Made by a program: the position numbers and the translations under genes. From the NCBI GenBank assembly GCA_964371945.1, contig CAYJPA010000068.1, forward strand, positions 1 through 33,266: DNA of 33,266 nt, read 5' to 3'. The notes beneath the pieces were generated by a model. It saw nothing but the letters and a program-made list of their open reading frames with translations, was not told the origin of the DNA and did not search any database. Below, piece by piece: positions 33,090 to 33,266 of the stretch (the stretch's first letter is position 1; each line of letters starts with the position of its first letter). Source of the DNA: CAYJPA01 sp964371945. Its GTDB lineage: Bacteria; Chloroflexota; Chloroflexia; Thermomicrobiales; UBA6265.

Positions 33090-33266
33090 GCTTGAGATCT
33101 CTGACCAAGCCAGGTCCGACTTCGAGGCAATTCTTCGCTATACGGAGCTGCATTGGGGCGAAAACCAACGTGCAGTCTATGCAGGTCACCTCGTCCGAGC
33201 TTTCGAACAGTTAATGAAGAATGCGTCATTGATCGGACTATTGTCTGTTGTGCATCGCCCGGCAAT
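33076..33266 (+). CDS. ParE-like toxin, 5' part (cut by window edge)
   Basis: ATG 33076 overlaps the antitoxin stop. The visible 63 residues read MSNLRLEISDQARSDFEAIL, then RYTELHWGENQRAVYAGHL and RAFEQLMKNASLIG. This matches ParE toxins (RelE/ParE superfamily; the family usually targets DNA gyrase or, in RelE relatives, mRNA): strand one, then the long helical hairpin with YT and WG. The C-terminal strands carrying the key arginines lie past the window. It is the intact counterpart of the stub at 22424. Confidence 0.88.
   Translation, partial: MSNLRLEISDQARSDFEAILRYTELHWGENQRAVYAGHLVRAFEQLMKNASLIGLLSVVHRPA

Overview
The window looks like a piece of a metagenome-assembled bacterial genome with about 60% GC in its core parts. 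Gene content suggests Chloroflexota, probably near Thermomicrobia. This rests on secreted proteins with an 'AQQATPAA' type signal-peptide junction, a large ATP-binding LuxR (LAL) regulator, a BKACE enzyme, an MptB-like mannosyltransferase, frequent TTG/GTG starts and many stand-alone catabolic enzymes. No marker gene or rRNA is present, so the placement is inference. Two runs of exactly 100 N are each flanked by the same 55-bp sequence on both sides. They look like unmerged contig overlaps rather than missing DNA.

Layout. 1-2000 (minus strand): two tandem Gfo/Idh/MocA oxidoreductases (one cut by the window edge) and a DinB-like gene broken by an in-frame TGA. 2000-9400: a secreted six-SH3b NlpC/P60 hydrolase, a nucleoside deoxyribosyltransferase-like protein, a two-hairpin inverted repeat pair, an M29 aminopeptidase spanning the first gap, a GT-C mannosyltransferase-like membrane protein and a tandem DUF4389 protein. 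9500-13400: a large secreted serine hydrolase, the second gap, two tiny single-helix membrane proteins and a small multi-helix membrane protein. 13400-16800: an aspartoacylase-like deacylase and a GNAT acetyltransferase, divergent from a BKACE operon. 16900-21640: a Cys-rich secreted protein, a BrnT/BrnA-type toxin-antitoxin pair, a DUF2891 protein, a second serine hydrolase and a secreted SecD-P1-like protein.

21640-22780 is a repeat cluster around an orphan ParD-like antitoxin whose partner ParE is reduced to a stub. 23300-28270 is an accessory island with lower GC. It holds two related IS-end fragments, a DUF2971 protein, a small secreted protein, a truncated IS3-type OrfA and an operon of a three-Cys-motif partner protein (TcmP) with a Gp37/Gp68 (DUF5131) protein. 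The last part, 28270-33266, returns to high GC with a lactate-racemase-like protein, another copy of the 22-kb repeat, a LAL regulator split by one in-frame TAG, and a complete ParD followed by a ParE cut by the window end.

The most interesting signals are: (i) two unrelated families of two-hairpin repeats, both found as head-to-head pairs, with compensatory stem changes between copies; (ii) the TcmP-DUF5131 operon in an IS-scarred island; (iii) ParE decay next to the repeats; (iv) two otherwise intact genes each interrupted by a single in-frame stop codon.
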